NCBI RefSeq assembly: GCF_003072645.1
Contig: NZ_CP028897.1
Location: 1,501,658 to 1,565,657 of the forward strand
DNA: 64,000 nt
Direction of reading: 5' to 3'
Origin: Dongshaea marina
GTDB taxonomy: Bacteria; Pseudomonadota; Gammaproteobacteria; Enterobacterales; Aeromonadaceae
The translations under genes were made by a program, and so were the position numbers. The notes beneath the pieces were generated by a model. It ran no database searches, was not told where the DNA came from, and worked only from the letters and a program-made list of their open reading frames with translations. This document shows positions 27,423 to 37,218 of this stretch, in pieces; within the stretch, counting starts at the first letter, position 1, and every line of letters starts with the position of its first letter.

Positions 27423-28453
27423 GTCAGCAGTATCGTCCGTATCGCGAGTTTAAACACGAAGAGGTTGTTGAGGAGGCAAGCTTCTCTCCGGCTCAGGAGT
27501 TTGAGCAGCAAGAGAGCTGGGCGCCCCTGAATCAGCAGGAGATTGCGGCCGCTGAGCTTGAGGAGGCGGTGTGTGATGCGATCGCACCACGCAAACGAAA
27601 GCCTCGCTACTGGCTACGCTGTATCGGGGTGGCGGTCGCAGCCCTGTGTGGCTATGAAGTGGTTGATTTTATCTGGCAGCAGTGGCTGAGCTCCCCCTGG
27701 CTGGGAGGTTTCTACGGCGTCGTCACCGGGACGGTGATCTGCGCCGCAGGCTCGGCCTTTGTCCGGGAGCTGTGGAAGCTGCGGGCGCTGAAGCGTGGTC
27801 AGGATCTGCGCTCCAGGGTTGAGACTCTGCTGGTTTCAGATACCGTCGGGCAGGCTCTGCCCTTGTGTGAACAGCTGGCAGTCGAAGGCGGGTTTGATAA
27901 GAGCCCGGGCTATCAGCGTTGGTTGGAGCAGCTAACCTCGGTACATAACGACCGGGAGGTACTGGTGCTGTTTAGCCATCTGGTGCTTGCTGAGCGGGAT
28001 AAACTGGCCAGAGCCCGGGTGACCAAGTGGTCGGGGGAGGCAGCGGTGATGATCACCGTCAGCCCGATGGCCACTTTAGATATGCTACTGTTGTTGTGGC
28101 GAAATCTTAAGATGATTGAGGAGCTGAGCGCCCTGTATGGGATTGAGCTTGGCTACTGGAGCCGGATCCGCCTGCTGAAGATGGTATTTCACAACATGAT
28201 CTTTGCCGGAGTGACCGAGATGCTGACCGATGTCAGCCTGGATCTCTTTAGTGCGGATCTGATGGCCAAGGTCTCCGGGCGCCTGGCCCAGGGGCTGGGG
28301 GCGGGCTTGATGACGGCACGCCTTGGGTTTCGCACCATGGCGATGTGTCGCCCGGTGCCCTGGCAGGAGGAGGAGCGCCCCAAGCTCTCGGCGGTGCGTA
28401 AGCAGTTGCTCTCTTTGCTTAAGCACAGATTTAAGGAGAAGGATCAGGCGTAA
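27419..28453 (+). CDS. ycjF: YcjF-family inner-membrane protein (TIGR01620-type)
   Basis: 344 aa. A charged N-terminus (YRPYREFKHEEVVEE, APRKRKPRYWLR) is followed by two hydrophobic segments (IGVAVAALCGYEVVDFIW and GGFYGVVTGTVICAAGSAFV), then a soluble helical domain ending in the family's conserved block SAVRKQLLSLLKHRF. ATGA overlap with ycjX, as in E. coli, and a terminator downstream. Function unknown beyond association with YcjX. Confidence 0.9.
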   Translation: MSQQYRPYREFKHEEVVEEASFSPAQEFEQQESWAPLNQQEIAAAELEEAVCDAIAPRKRKPRYWLRCIGVAVAALCGYEVVDFIWQQWLSSPWLGGFYGVVTGTVICAAGSAFVRELWKLRALKRGQDLRSRVETLLVSDTVGQALPLCEQLAVEGGFDKSPGYQRWLEQLTSVHNDREVLVLFSHLVLAERDKLARARVTKWSGEAAVMITVSPMATLDMLLLLWRNLKMIEELSALYGIELGYWSRIRLLKMVFHNMIFAGVTEMLTDVSLDLFSADLMAKVSGRLAQGLGAGLMTARLGFRTMAMCRPVPWQEEERPKLSAVRKQLLSLLKHRFKEKDQA

Positions 28454-28507
28454 GGCTTTGGGGCTGATAGAGGTTTCTTTGATCTGTTAGGGCGTTGCCT
28501 GCCGGAT

Positions 28508-28531
28508 GCGGACGTATAATGTCCGCTTTTT
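28508..28531 (+). terminator. Terminator after ycjXF
   Basis: GCGGAC, loop GTATAAT, GTCCGC, then T5. The loop also contains TATAAT, which could act as a -10 box for the next gene. Confidence 0.7.
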
Positions 28532-28591
28532 ATTATTTACCGATGTTTTTTTAGACGGGTATTTTCAGGGTTTGTTTTCAGATGGTAAGGG

Positions 28592-29527
28592 ATGATGAGA
28601 GAGTTTATTAAACCGATCACGATTTTATTTGGCAGTGCGGTCCTGGTGTGGCTGCTGATCTATGCCGCGATCCCCAGTGGTTCAAAACTGCTGGTATTTT
28701 GTCTGCTGGCGTTTGCTTTGGGGCTACGTCACGGACTGGATGCCGATCATATCGCTGCAATCGATAATATTACCCGCAAGATGGTGGCAGATGGTCAGAG
28801 TAAATACACGGTCGGCATCTATTTTGCGCTGGGCCACTCCAGTGTGGTGTTCCTGATGACCCTGATGATAGTGATCGGGGTGCTCACCTTTAAAGGCAAT
28901 CAGACCCTGGCAGATATTGGCGCCATGGTCGGGACCACGGTATCAATTCTGTTTTTGCTGATCACGGCTCTGATTAATGCCTGGGTGTTTCGCAATGTGT
29001 ATCGCAACAACGGAGGAGATCAGGCTCCGAGCGGGATCTTTGTCAAACTGTTCCACCGGATCTTCAACTATGTGACCCGGCCAAGCTACATGTATTTTGT
29101 CGGATTCCTGTTTGGCCTTGGCTTTGATACTGCAACCGAGATCGCTATTCTCGGGATGGCCGCCAGCCAGGCGATGGACGGTGTCGCCATCTACTATATT
29201 CTGCTGCTGCCGGTTGCCTTTGCGGTGGGGATGTGTATCACGGATGCACTGGATAGCTGGATGCAACTGGGCCTTTGTAAGTGGTCCAACTACAGCTCCT
29301 ATAGCCGGCGGCGTTATAACCTGGCGATTACCGCTTTTTCTGTGGTTGTGGCGGTGGGAATTGCCGGGGTCGAGATCCTGGGCATGCTGAACTCCCAGGC
29401 CTGGCTGAGCGGCTTCTTCTCCGACAACTCTGAGCTGATTGGACTGGCGATCGTGGTTATTTTTGGCGGCAGCTGGCTGCTGGTGCGGCTTTTCAGTAAA
29501 AGCCGCCTGGCAATTGCCAAATCCTGA
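28592..29527 (+). CDS. Nickel/cobalt permease (NiCoT, HoxN/NixA family)
   Basis: Single-component transition-metal uptake permease, 311 aa, 7-8 membrane spans. The family signature HGLDADHIAAIDNITRK is in span II, and the second NiCoT motif GLGFDTATEIAILG is also intact; a third, LGHSSVVF, is visible. Two consecutive ATG codons (28592, 28595) can start it, and TAAGGG lies just before. It has a monocistronic look, with terminators on both sides. Which of Ni or Co is carried cannot be told from sequence. Confidence 0.93.
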   Translation: MMREFIKPITILFGSAVLVWLLIYAAIPSGSKLLVFCLLAFALGLRHGLDADHIAAIDNITRKMVADGQSKYTVGIYFALGHSSVVFLMTLMIVIGVLTFKGNQTLADIGAMVGTTVSILFLLITALINAWVFRNVYRNNGGDQAPSGIFVKLFHRIFNYVTRPSYMYFVGFLFGLGFDTATEIAILGMAASQAMDGVAIYYILLLPVAFAVGMCITDALDSWMQLGLCKWSNYSSYSRRRYNLAITAFSVVVAVGIAGVEILGMLNSQAWLSGFFSDNSELIGLAIVVIFGGSWLLVRLFSKSRLAIAKS

Positions 29528-29652
29528 TTGAACCGGTTTTCTCTGAGCCCCAGCCCGGACTTCGGGTTGGGCCCTGGAGATGGGTGATGATCCAGTGTAT
29601 TTTCCAGGGACTCTCGGTGTTTTTTGAATTAATTGACTGAAAATGGAGTGTT

Positions 29653-30141
29653 ATGAACCAGCCCATTGATCGAGCGCTGTTTAACAGCCTCGAAGAGCAA
29701 GCTCAGGCCTCTGAGCGAAAGCGGATGAACCATAACTTTCACCAGAGCCCGGATGATCCGGTGCAGCGGATGTTGCTGAGCTTTGCACCCGGTACTTATA
29801 TCCCGCCTCATCATCACCCTGAGCCCAATAAATGGGAGATGCTGGTGGTGCTTTCGGGGGCCTTGGAGGTTCTGTTGTTTGATGAGAGTGGGGCGTTGAG
29901 CGAACGCATCACCCTCAAAGCCGGGGGGGAGTGCAGCGGGATCGAGATGAAGCCCGGACAGTGGCACAGCATGTACCCTGTGGGGGAGTGCGCGACTGTT
30001 CTTGAGCTTAAGCCCGGCCCCTTCGTGCCGGCGACACCGGCTCACTTTTCAAACTGGGCTCCCGAGCCGGGAAGTGAGCAGGTTGAGGAGTTCATGAGCT
30101 GGATGAGCACAGCGCAGCCCGGGGAGCGCTGGAGCAGGTAA
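29653..30141 (+). CDS. WbuC-family cupin-fold protein
   Basis: 162 aa cytoplasmic single-domain cupin. The metal-binding motifs are visible: PPHHHPEPNKWEMLVVLSG (motif 1) and MKPGQWHSMYPVG (motif 2). The N-terminal ASERKRMNHNFHQSPDDPVQRMLLSF matches the WbuC group found in polysaccharide loci and elsewhere. No sugar genes surround it here, so the substrate is unknown. GGAG stands before the ATG. Confidence 0.82.
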   Translation: MNQPIDRALFNSLEEQAQASERKRMNHNFHQSPDDPVQRMLLSFAPGTYIPPHHHPEPNKWEMLVVLSGALEVLLFDESGALSERITLKAGGECSGIEMKPGQWHSMYPVGECATVLELKPGPFVPATPAHFSNWAPEPGSEQVEEFMSWMSTAQPGERWSR

Positions 30142-30166
30142 CGGCTGAACTGTCAGGTTCCCATTG

Positions 30167-30197
30167 AAAAGCCGCTTTATTTGAAAGCGGCTTTTTT
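30167..30197 (+). terminator. Terminator after the cupin gene
   Basis: AAAAGCCGCTTT, loop ATTTG, AAAGCGGCTTTTTT. Confidence 0.92.
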
Positions 30198-30736
30198 GTA
30201 GCAGAAAAAATAGCACATAAACCGGGTAAAACAATTTCTGGCTTTTACTTTCCATTGATAATTTCCTCGTGGATTGGCAAGTTTTATATCGATCACCTTT
30301 CTACAAGAAAAACCTTTCAGAAATCCAAATTGCTATCGGAACATGGATTTTGAACTTGTAATATCTTTTCGCCCTCACTATGGTGCTGGATTATTCATGC
30401 TGAGTGTGTGTGAGAAACTCTCAGATCGTCCCCCTGAACAGGGATTTATAAATCAATTAGTCATATATTTACCTTTTTTTGATAGGGTCTTGTTTCCCTA
30501 ATTCAATTATTTCGGACAGGCAAGTTCGAAACTAATTTTAAATATATGTAAATAGATTCGAGTTTATTTCACAACACACCCAAATATATCCCAATACATT
30601 TTTCATTGTTGACCGGATAAACAGAACAATCGCCCCAACCAGCGATGTCCTGTTTCCTGTACACAGGTTAAAGATTAAAAATGGGAACGATTTCTTAAAG
30701 ATTAGACTTAGTCCGACATAGAGAAAGAAGGGTTGA
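30198..30736. other. AT-rich intergenic region
   Basis: About 540 bases. A 75-codon frame at 30274-30501 has no ribosome site or recognisable sequence and is not called. The region looks horizontally acquired or degenerate, and presumably carries the promoter for the small gene at 30737. Confidence 0.4.
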
Positions 30737-30952
30737 ATGCTGTATTTTAATGTTTTCGGTCAGATGATGGGGGTGCTGCGTCGTGATGAGGAGTGGTGTT
30801 TATACCATTGCTCGGAGCGGGGACTTCGTTTGCCGATTTTTGATGTGATTATTCCCTCCGAGCTTGGGGAGGATGAGCTGGGCGACTTTTTGGGTAAGGC
30901 CTATGCCCACCTTGCAAAGTGTGGGCAGCGGCGGGTGGTAGCCGTTAGCTAA
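30737..30952 (+). CDS. Small conserved-looking protein, 71 aa
   Basis: Good AAGAAGGG site before the ATG and a compact acidic/aromatic sequence (NVFGQMMGVLRRDEEWCLYHC, FDVIIPSELGEDELGDFLGKAYAHLA). The pattern recalls small gammaproteobacterial proteins of the DUF7661 type, but I am not certain of the name. No signal or membrane segment. The gene is convergent with dusC, and its end overlaps the dusC end by 8 bases. Confidence 0.65.
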   Translation: MLYFNVFGQMMGVLRRDEEWCLYHCSERGLRLPIFDVIIPSELGEDELGDFLGKAYAHLAKCGQRRVVAVS

Positions 30953-31883
30953 CGCCGTGGCACAGAGCGCTGAGCTCTTTAAGAAACTCCTGATTGTCAT
31001 GCTGGCGGCGCATGGCGAGGAAGAGATCTTTTGCTTCACTGTACTGTTGGCGCAGGTAGGTTAACCATTGTTTGCAGCGGTGTGCGAGATACTCGGGGTT
31101 ATCCCGGCTCATCAGCTCGGCATATTCAACCAGCAACTGAGCGGTTTGTTGCCAGCTATAGCTAGATTCTCCACGGATACTCCGGGCCAGGTTTGGCAGG
31201 TTGAGGGCTCCGCGGCCGATCATCAGGCTGCTGCAGCCGGTTTGCCGGAGGCACTCCTGAGCATCCCACTGATCCCAGATCTCGCCATTGGCGATCACAG
31301 GTATCTCAATGGCCCGGTTGATCTCACCTATCTTCTGCCAGTCGATTTTATCGGCGCGGTAGCCATCGACCTTGGTTCGGCCATGGACACAGAGCTCGCT
31401 GGCCCCGGCGGCTTCGATAAGCTGGGCGATTTTCAGGCAATCTTCGCTGTGATCCCATCCCAGGCGTATCTTGGCACTTACCGGCAGATGGGATGGCACC
31501 GCGTCGCGCACCGCTTTGACCACCGAATAGATAGATTCAGGCTCCTGTAACATGAAGGCTCCGCCCTGGGAGCGGTTCACATTCTTGGCCGGGCAGCCAA
31601 AGTTTAGATCGACACCCGGAGAGCCCATCTCACAGGCTTGCAACGCATTATCTGCCATCGCCCGGGGGTTTTGTCCCAATAGCTGGACTCTTACCGGCAC
31701 TCCGGCGATCTGTGATCCCTGGTTTAACTCAGGGTAGTGACGCAGAAAAACCTTTTTGGGAAGTGTCTGGTCGATGATCCGGATAAAGGCACCGATACAC
31801 AGATCAAAACCCCCCTGAGCACACAATAGTTCGCGCAGGCTGTGATCCAGAACACCTTCCATCGGCGCGAGAATAATGCGCAT
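30945..31883 (-). CDS. dusC: tRNA-dihydrouridine synthase C
   Basis: FMN enzyme that reduces U16 of tRNA. 312 aa from the ATG at 31883 (GAGG upstream); an earlier in-frame start at 31931 would add 16 residues foreign to the family. Motifs: the FMN-binding N-terminus IILAPMEGVLD, the catalytic Cys in DLNFGCPAKNVNRSQGGA, KIRLGWD, CVHGRTKVDGYRA, IPVIANGEIWD and LMIGRGALNLPNL. DusC rather than DusA/DusB because of the APMEGV start and the short C-terminal helical domain with QWLTYLRQQYSEA. Confidence 0.92.
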   Translation of the reverse strand: MRIILAPMEGVLDHSLRELLCAQGGFDLCIGAFIRIIDQTLPKKVFLRHYPELNQGSQIAGVPVRVQLLGQNPRAMADNALQACEMGSPGVDLNFGCPAKNVNRSQGGAFMLQEPESIYSVVKAVRDAVPSHLPVSAKIRLGWDHSEDCLKIAQLIEAAGASELCVHGRTKVDGYRADKIDWQKIGEINRAIEIPVIANGEIWDQWDAQECLRQTGCSSLMIGRGALNLPNLARSIRGESSYSWQQTAQLLVEYAELMSRDNPEYLAHRCKQWLTYLRQQYSEAKDLFLAMRRQHDNQEFLKELSALCHGVS

Positions 31884-31984
31884 GAGAGCCTCGTTGCTGA
31901 AAAAGAGCGCATTTAAGCAAAATAACGGCACAGGCTCAAGGGAAAAGGCTCGGAAACTACCCGGCCCGCAGGCCGGGAGCGGAG

Positions 31985-33019
31985 TTAGCTATGGGAGCGG
32001 ATGGTAAATCCCTGTGGCAGGTTATAGCCCCGGGCTGCCAGCACGCCGCGCAGCTCGTCGGGACGATCGCTGATGATGCCATCAATGCCCCAGTTAATCA
32101 GCTTGACCACCTGAGGGTAGTTGAACTCTGTGCCCTCCTGCTCCGGCCATCCCCAGACGACGACCTTGAGCCCAAGCTTATGGGCCTCATCGATCTGAGC
32201 CTTGGTGATATCCATTTCGTAGGGCTCCCAGGCGGCGCCTCCCAGTTTTTTCACAAGCCTTGGCCAGGAGTTACCATAATCCTGGACCTTGTAACCCGCG
32301 GTCCAGGCGGTGGAATCACTGCTGTCACCATTGGCGGTGAGATAGGCGGTTTTAATCTTAGGATCCAGTTTATTGAGGGCGATGAGACAGGCAAAATCAA
32401 AGGCCTGAACCTCGGTTCTGTCGATCACATCCTCCTGCTTGAGCAGGGTATAGAGGGCCTTGGCGTACTGCTCCGGGGTAGCGCTCTGTTCGGGGTGGGT
32501 GGGATCGTTTTTGATCTCAATCTGGAAACCGACCTTATCGCCGGCAACACGCTTGGTGTATTCAATCACCTGCTTGAGAGTCGGGATTTTTGCATCTTTT
32601 TCGGCCAGCTGGTAGGGGAAAAACTTAGCATAGGCGGTACCGGGCTTAAGCTCGCCGACATTATAGCTTTGCAGCTGCTGATAGGTCAGATCATGGATAA
32701 GCAGGCTCTTTTTGATGAAGTTCCCCTGGCTATCACGGGTGATATTTGGGTTAAGCCCCAGATCGTGGGTCACCACCAGGACCCCGTCTTTGGTCATATT
32801 GATATCCATATCAATATAATCGACTCCCATCCTCAGGGAGGAGCGGTAGTTGGCCATGGTATTTTCCGGCCCCAGTCCCCGGCCGCCCCGGTGGGAGTAG
32901 ATCTGAACATTCTGACCATCGAGTGGCTTACCGTTAAACTGTTCAACCTGTGATGCAGCGCTGCAGCCGGCTGCAAAAAGCAGTGTGGCAGTTCCCATAG
33001 CGATGAGTGTTTTTTTCAT
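31985..33019 (-). CDS. Glycerophosphodiester phosphodiesterase (GlpQ-type), probable lipoprotein
   Basis: Hydrolyses glycerophosphodiesters to glycerol 3-phosphate and an alcohol. 344 aa from the ATG at 33019, where AGGAGG precedes by four bases; the 28-codon upstream extension is not needed. The signal ends LLFAAGC, a plausible lipobox, so the enzyme is probably membrane-anchored in the periplasm. Catalytic and metal motifs: IYSHRGGRGLGPENTMANY, VDYIDMDINMTKDGVLVVTHD, GFQIEIKND, and the C-terminal WGIDGIISDRPDEL. It follows dusC in the same direction with about 100 bases and a GC hairpin upstream. Confidence 0.9.
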   Translation of the reverse strand: MKKTLIAMGTATLLFAAGCSAASQVEQFNGKPLDGQNVQIYSHRGGRGLGPENTMANYRSSLRMGVDYIDMDINMTKDGVLVVTHDLGLNPNITRDSQGNFIKKSLLIHDLTYQQLQSYNVGELKPGTAYAKFFPYQLAEKDAKIPTLKQVIEYTKRVAGDKVGFQIEIKNDPTHPEQSATPEQYAKALYTLLKQEDVIDRTEVQAFDFACLIALNKLDPKIKTAYLTANGDSSDSTAWTAGYKVQDYGNSWPRLVKKLGGAAWEPYEMDITKAQIDEAHKLGLKVVVWGWPEQEGTEFNYPQVVKLINWGIDGIISDRPDELRGVLAARGYNLPQGFTIRSHS

Positions 33020-33299
33020 CAATCCTCCTGAAAGCATAGTTCCTGTGTGTGGCAGCAATGAAGCCGGCGATGAGTCGCCGGGGAAGTGCACTCCTGACCC
33101 CATAAAGGGGTTGGGATAAGTTTCGAAATTGTAATGAGACTGTTGGGCTTAAGGAATGGCTGCAGAGGGTAATATATTGAAACTGTGACTGATTTCACTG
33201 ATGCACCTCTGCGACATTTTATGCTGTACCGATCTATTGGCTGCCTCTCTTACTGAGCCTGCATCTTAATTTTGGATTGTTACAGGTGTATGACTCTTA

Positions 33300-34262
33300 C
33301 CAAGCTTGTTTCAGGTTGCTTGACCTGCAGTCAGCCTAGTTGTGCCTGCGGCACATTGCCGCTGCCGAGCGGCGGCGGGTCAGGGGGACTGCTCACCCAG
33401 TCCCCCTAACAACCCCGAGGGTGCCCCTCGATTCGCTTTTCTCCTCAAAATCATAGTGTTTTGAAGCACAACGCAGACAGTATGTCCCTATACTGGCTGC
33501 GCACTTGCAGCATCCATGCTGCTCAACTTCAAATCACTTTATGATTCTTCGGTGCGAATCAAAGGGGGAAGTTAACTCACTCCCGCGAGTGAGCGCTGAG
33601 GTGAACTATAAGCCCACTATTTTTGTTCTCGAGGCAGGATGCCTAGCACCGCAGCTTGATGGAGGAATCCATCTCGCTGCGTGCTGCGAGTTTATCATTC
33701 CTGATAAACCTCCCCAGCTTGATGTCATATCTCGCGTTACGTTACTCTGAGGAGCAACTTCACCCCTTCGCAGAGCTTTGCGGTTCGGCGTCCTGCCTCT
33801 AACAGATAAAAAACCAAGATTACTTCTATAGCTGAATCGAAGAGAGGAAGTTAAATCCCCCGTGAGTGAGCGCCGAGGTGAGCCGATGAGGATTGGAGTT
33901 GAGCAACAGGACGTTGTGAAAGCGTAGTCAGGCCATGGAAGGTCTGTCTACGCGGCACTTCAATCATCAGGTGAGCTGAGGATAAAGCGAGGTCCGGGAC
34001 GCGAGGGGATTGCACGCCGCTAATGCCATCCTTGGCTAACGCGGCATTCACACTTCCTTGTGTATCAGGGGAAAGGTGTATCCCTGCCATACAGGATGTA
34101 GCAATGCCGTGGAAGGCAGGACGCCTAAGAACGGTCTTTGCTCGCTGTCGGGCGACCCCGACATCAGTGCAGCACAGCTGCAAAAAGGCCATCTGCAGGA
34201 TAATAACAATCAGCCTATGCTGATGGAGGCCAACATCCTGCCCGCGCGTGCAAAAACGGGCA
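33300..34262. repeat. Repeat-rich non-coding region
   Basis: No credible gene lies between the phosphodiesterase and the diguanylate cyclase (about 1.5 kb). The part 33340-33800 is a member of the same dispersed family as 11.4-12.2 kb (TGTGCC..GGCAC followed by GCCGCTGCCGAG) and, in reverse complement, of the sequences flanking the IS21 element (17437-17509 and 20155-20240). 33850-34240 contains further GC-rich repeat-like sequence and short shadow frames only. Confidence 0.6.
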
Positions 34263-34295
34263 AAAAAAAAGCCGCATCGATGGGATGCGGCGGCT
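34262..34295 (-). terminator. Strong terminator, minus strand
   Basis: Read on the minus strand: GCCGCATCC..GATGCGGC followed by nine T. It lies about 250 bases beyond the diguanylate cyclase gene and is the first good terminator for it. Confidence 0.8.
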
Positions 34296-34540
34296 CAGAA
34301 TCTGGTGTGACAAGTTTTGCAATGTGATGGATTGTCAGATCCGCTGACCACTCATCTTTGGTTTTAAAGATGAAAGGTCAGCAGGCCTGCGACCTGTACC
34401 ATGACTGAGCCAAGGCTCTTTTGTTTCTGTGACTCTTTCTTCAGGAACGCCGGGAATTCTAACATCCCGGCGGGATGGCGGGCAGTCTCCTTTTTACCGA
34501 CAAAAGCCGGAGGTTTGTTGCCCGCTTGTTGCCTGTTTGC

Positions 34541-36043
34541 TTAGCGGATCAAGTCCCGTCGAAAGTGGCACACCTGGTTCTTGCCGCTTTTTTTCGCCTG
34601 ATACAGGGCCTTGTCGGCCTCATGCAGCAGTTGGCTTTGTAGGGGCTCGATCGGGGCATCACGCTTGGGGGCCATGGTTGAGACCCCAAGGCTTGCGGTG
34701 ATCCCTATGGGGAGAGTGTCTATGGCTGCGATCGCCTGACGAAAGCGCTCTGCAGACTCGATGGCTCCCTGTTCGTCGGTATCCGGGAGGATGACGGTGA
34801 ACTCCTCCCCACCATAGCGGGTGATCAGATCGCCGCGGCGCGCGGTACTCTTGAGGCTTTGGGCCAGTGCAACCAGGGCCTGATCCCCCAGGGGATGGCC
34901 GTAGGTATCGTTAAAGCTTTTGAAGTTATCCAGATCCAGCATGATGGCCGAAAGGGTGCGTTTACCCCGCTGTGACAGCAGCAGGTAGGTTTCAAGCTCA
35001 AGAGAGAGCAGACGGCGGTTGCCCACCTGAGTGAGTTCATCCGTGGTGTTTTGCTCAAACAGCTTTTGGTTGGCCTGCTCCAGCTCCCTGGATTTCTCCA
35101 GAATTTGCGCCTCGTATTGCTTGCGCTCGCTGAGATCGTTCAGGGCGCAGAGAATCAGCATCCCCTGAGGTGTCTCGATGAGGTTGAGGCCGACTTCGAC
35201 CGGGAACTCATCCCCGCTTCGTTTACAGGCGAGCAGGTGACGCCCCAGCCCCATGGGCCGGGTGGAAGGGGATTTGAAAAACTTATTTCTTAGCTTGGGG
35301 TGGCGGCCCCGGATCGAGGGAGGGATCAGGATCTCGACGACCTGTCCCTGGAGCTCCCCGGCAGAATATTCAAACAGACGCTCCGCCTGCTGGTTGGCAA
35401 AGGTGATGACTCCCTTATCATTGATCATCAGCATAGCGCTGGGAGAAGCCTCTATGCCCTGGCGAAACATCTGCTCTGCGAGCCTGATCTGCTGGAGTGA
35501 GGACTCAAGCTCCAGCTGGCGTTGGTGGCGTTCCAGTTCATTACCGATCCAGATCCCCATCAGCTTAAGAGCGTCAATATCGATCTCGGAGAATTTACGC
35601 TCTCTTGGGACCGGGCTTGAAAAATTCAAAGTGCCATAGGTTTCACCTTTGAGAAAAACCGGGATCCCAATATAGGATTCGAGTTGGAACTTTTTATAGG
35701 CAGGGTGGGTATTGTAATCTGACTCTCCCATATGCTCGAAGCCGGTTGGTGCGTTGGCGTTTAAGGTGATGGAGCAGTAGGTTTCCTCAAAATCGAACTG
35801 GTCACCCGGGTTGAGGGGAACCTGCTCCGGGCAGTGGCAGTGCAGCACTGTATAGACGTTATCTTCGCAGTGGGAGAGGATCCCTATTTCCAGATCAAAG
35901 CGTTCACAGCCGAGCTTGAGAAGCTCTTGAACCTGGTGGGCGAGACCATGCTCGTAATCTGAGGTGATCTTGTACAGTGTGCGGATCACTTTCTCACTGT
36001 CACTAAACCGGGATGGGTCGCCCAGGTGTGTTGCTTCTTCCAT
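34541..36043 (-). CDS. Diguanylate cyclase with GAF and PAS domains
   Basis: Makes cyclic di-GMP. 500 aa from the ATG at 36043 (GAGG about 10 bases upstream); the frame is open a further 45 codons. N-terminal GAF domain (residues ~20-170: DFEETYCSITLNANAP, SYIGIPVFLKGETYGTLNFSS), a PAS domain (~195-310: PSAMLMINDKGVITFANQQAERLFEY), then GGDEF (~335-495) with an active-site GGEEF in YGGEEFTVILPD and DNFKSFNDTYGHPLGDQAL. No RxxD inhibitory site is evident just before it. The GAF motif is the type found in cytoplasmic redox or light sensors. No membrane segments, so the enzyme is soluble. Confidence 0.92.
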   Translation of the reverse strand: MEEATHLGDPSRFSDSEKVIRTLYKITSDYEHGLAHQVQELLKLGCERFDLEIGILSHCEDNVYTVLHCHCPEQVPLNPGDQFDFEETYCSITLNANAPTGFEHMGESDYNTHPAYKKFQLESYIGIPVFLKGETYGTLNFSSPVPRERKFSEIDIDALKLMGIWIGNELERHQRQLELESSLQQIRLAEQMFRQGIEASPSAMLMINDKGVITFANQQAERLFEYSAGELQGQVVEILIPPSIRGRHPKLRNKFFKSPSTRPMGLGRHLLACKRSGDEFPVEVGLNLIETPQGMLILCALNDLSERKQYEAQILEKSRELEQANQKLFEQNTTDELTQVGNRRLLSLELETYLLLSQRGKRTLSAIMLDLDNFKSFNDTYGHPLGDQALVALAQSLKSTARRGDLITRYGGEEFTVILPDTDEQGAIESAERFRQAIAAIDTLPIGITASLGVSTMAPKRDAPIEPLQSQLLHEADKALYQAKKSGKNQVCHFRRDLIR

Positions 36044-36310
36044 GAGACAGATACCTCGATGAGGGAATGCACAGATGAGTCCAGTATATCCGAGCTTTTT
36101 CACCTCGGGTATGCCCGTGATGGTGTGAACTTTCCAAACGGTGACCCGTGAGAGAATCCAGGGCCTAAAAATCGCCATTTATGTTGCAATTTGTTGACAG
36201 TTATTCAACCTGACTGGCGGTGCGGCAGACTTTGGGTGACTTGCAATACGGGGGGGATAAGCCTAATCTATTGTCGCAAAGAGATACGCGATTTAGCCCG
36301 GCGTTTGCCA

Positions 36311-36575
36311 GGCTCTGTTGACATTTCCAATTTTGAACCTGTTGCCCCTGAAAATGCTCTGTTCGCGACGCGAATCACGCGGTTTCGTTGCTCTAAATAA
36401 GTGATGAGCAACAATGAACAGGGCTTTTTCAGGCGTAACCCGATGGGCAGTGGCTCTTTTTCCTCCCGGCGGCGTTATCAGATGTTCATGTAGAACAACT
36501 ACACCACGCATCTTCTGCCTTGCCGGATGAAAAAATTGCCAATTGCAGAACCAAATCTGAAACGTCAACAGAGCC
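36311..36575. mobile_element. MITE-like element, copy 1 (265 bp)
   Basis: Bounded by GGCTCTGTTGACATTTC and the inverted complement ending GAAACGTCAACAGAGCC. It has no transposase. It is nearly the same, in opposite orientation, as 61455-61718. The right flank is TA and the left CA, suggesting insertion at a TA dinucleotide with later change. Confidence 0.82.
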
Positions 36576-36627
36576 TATTAAAAACGGTGGGCTTTTTTAT
36601 TGGTTAAATGACAAAATCTGAAGACCC

Positions 36628-37173
36628 ATGAAACAACAAACACGTGAACTGATCCAGTCAAGCATCCGTGCGATTGCTGACTACCCTAAGCCCGGAATCA
36701 TCTTCCGCGATATCACCAGCCTGGTTGAGGATGCAGCTGCATTTAAGGCGACCATCGATGAGCTGGTGGCTCACTATAAAGATGCGGGAATCGACAAGGT
36801 TGTTGGAACCGAGGCCCGTGGCTTCATCTTTGGAGCGCCGGTGGCAGCCGAGCTTGGAGTGGGCTTTGTGCCGGTGCGTAAGCCTGGAAAGCTCCCCCGG
36901 GAAGTGATCGAAGAGAGCTATGAGCTCGAGTATGGGCAGGATACTCTGCAGATGCATAAAGATGCGATCAGTGAGGGGGATAAGGTGCTGATCGTCGATG
37001 ATCTGCTGGCGACCGGTGGCACTGCAGAGGCTGCCGTTCACCTGGTACGTCGTCGTGGTGGCCTGGTCCATGATGCGGCGTTTGTGATCTCCCTTTGCGA
37101 TCTGCCGGGTGAGAAGAAGCTGCAGGCATTGGATATCAATGTGTGTAAGCTGGTGGAATTTGAAGGCGAGTAA
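36628..37173 (+). CDS. apt: Adenine phosphoribosyltransferase
   Basis: Purine salvage: adenine + PRPP to AMP. 181 aa, standard. PRPP-binding loop [16 protein letters not shown], the PPi loop [12 protein letters not shown], hood region [14 protein letters not shown], and N-terminal [14 protein letters not shown]. It lies directly upstream of dnaX as in many gammaproteobacteria. Confidence 0.97.
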   Translation: MKQQTRELIQSSIRAIADYPKPGIIFRDITSLVEDAAAFKATIDELVAHYKDAGIDKVVGTEARGFIFGAPVAAELGVGFVPVRKPGKLPREVIEESYELEYGQDTLQMHKDAISEGDKVLIVDDLLATGGTAEAAVHLVRRRGGLVHDAAFVISLCDLPGEKKLQALDINVCKLVEFEGE

Positions 37174-37218
37174 AGTTCGTTTTTTGAGTCACTATGGCAT
37201 GGATGAGATGCGATTAAG

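Noticed and set aside
30274-30501. 75-aa ORF downstream of the cupin gene
   Set aside because: AT-rich, no ribosome site, no recognisable pattern.
32000-32953. Long plus-strand ORF of 320 aa opposite the phosphodiesterase
   Set aside because: Mirror frame of a well-supported GlpQ-type gene; no ribosome site and unnatural composition.
36311-36575. Short ORFs in the MITE-like element (36191-36400, 36293-36568)
   Set aside because: They shift between the two copies of the element and have no ribosome sites.
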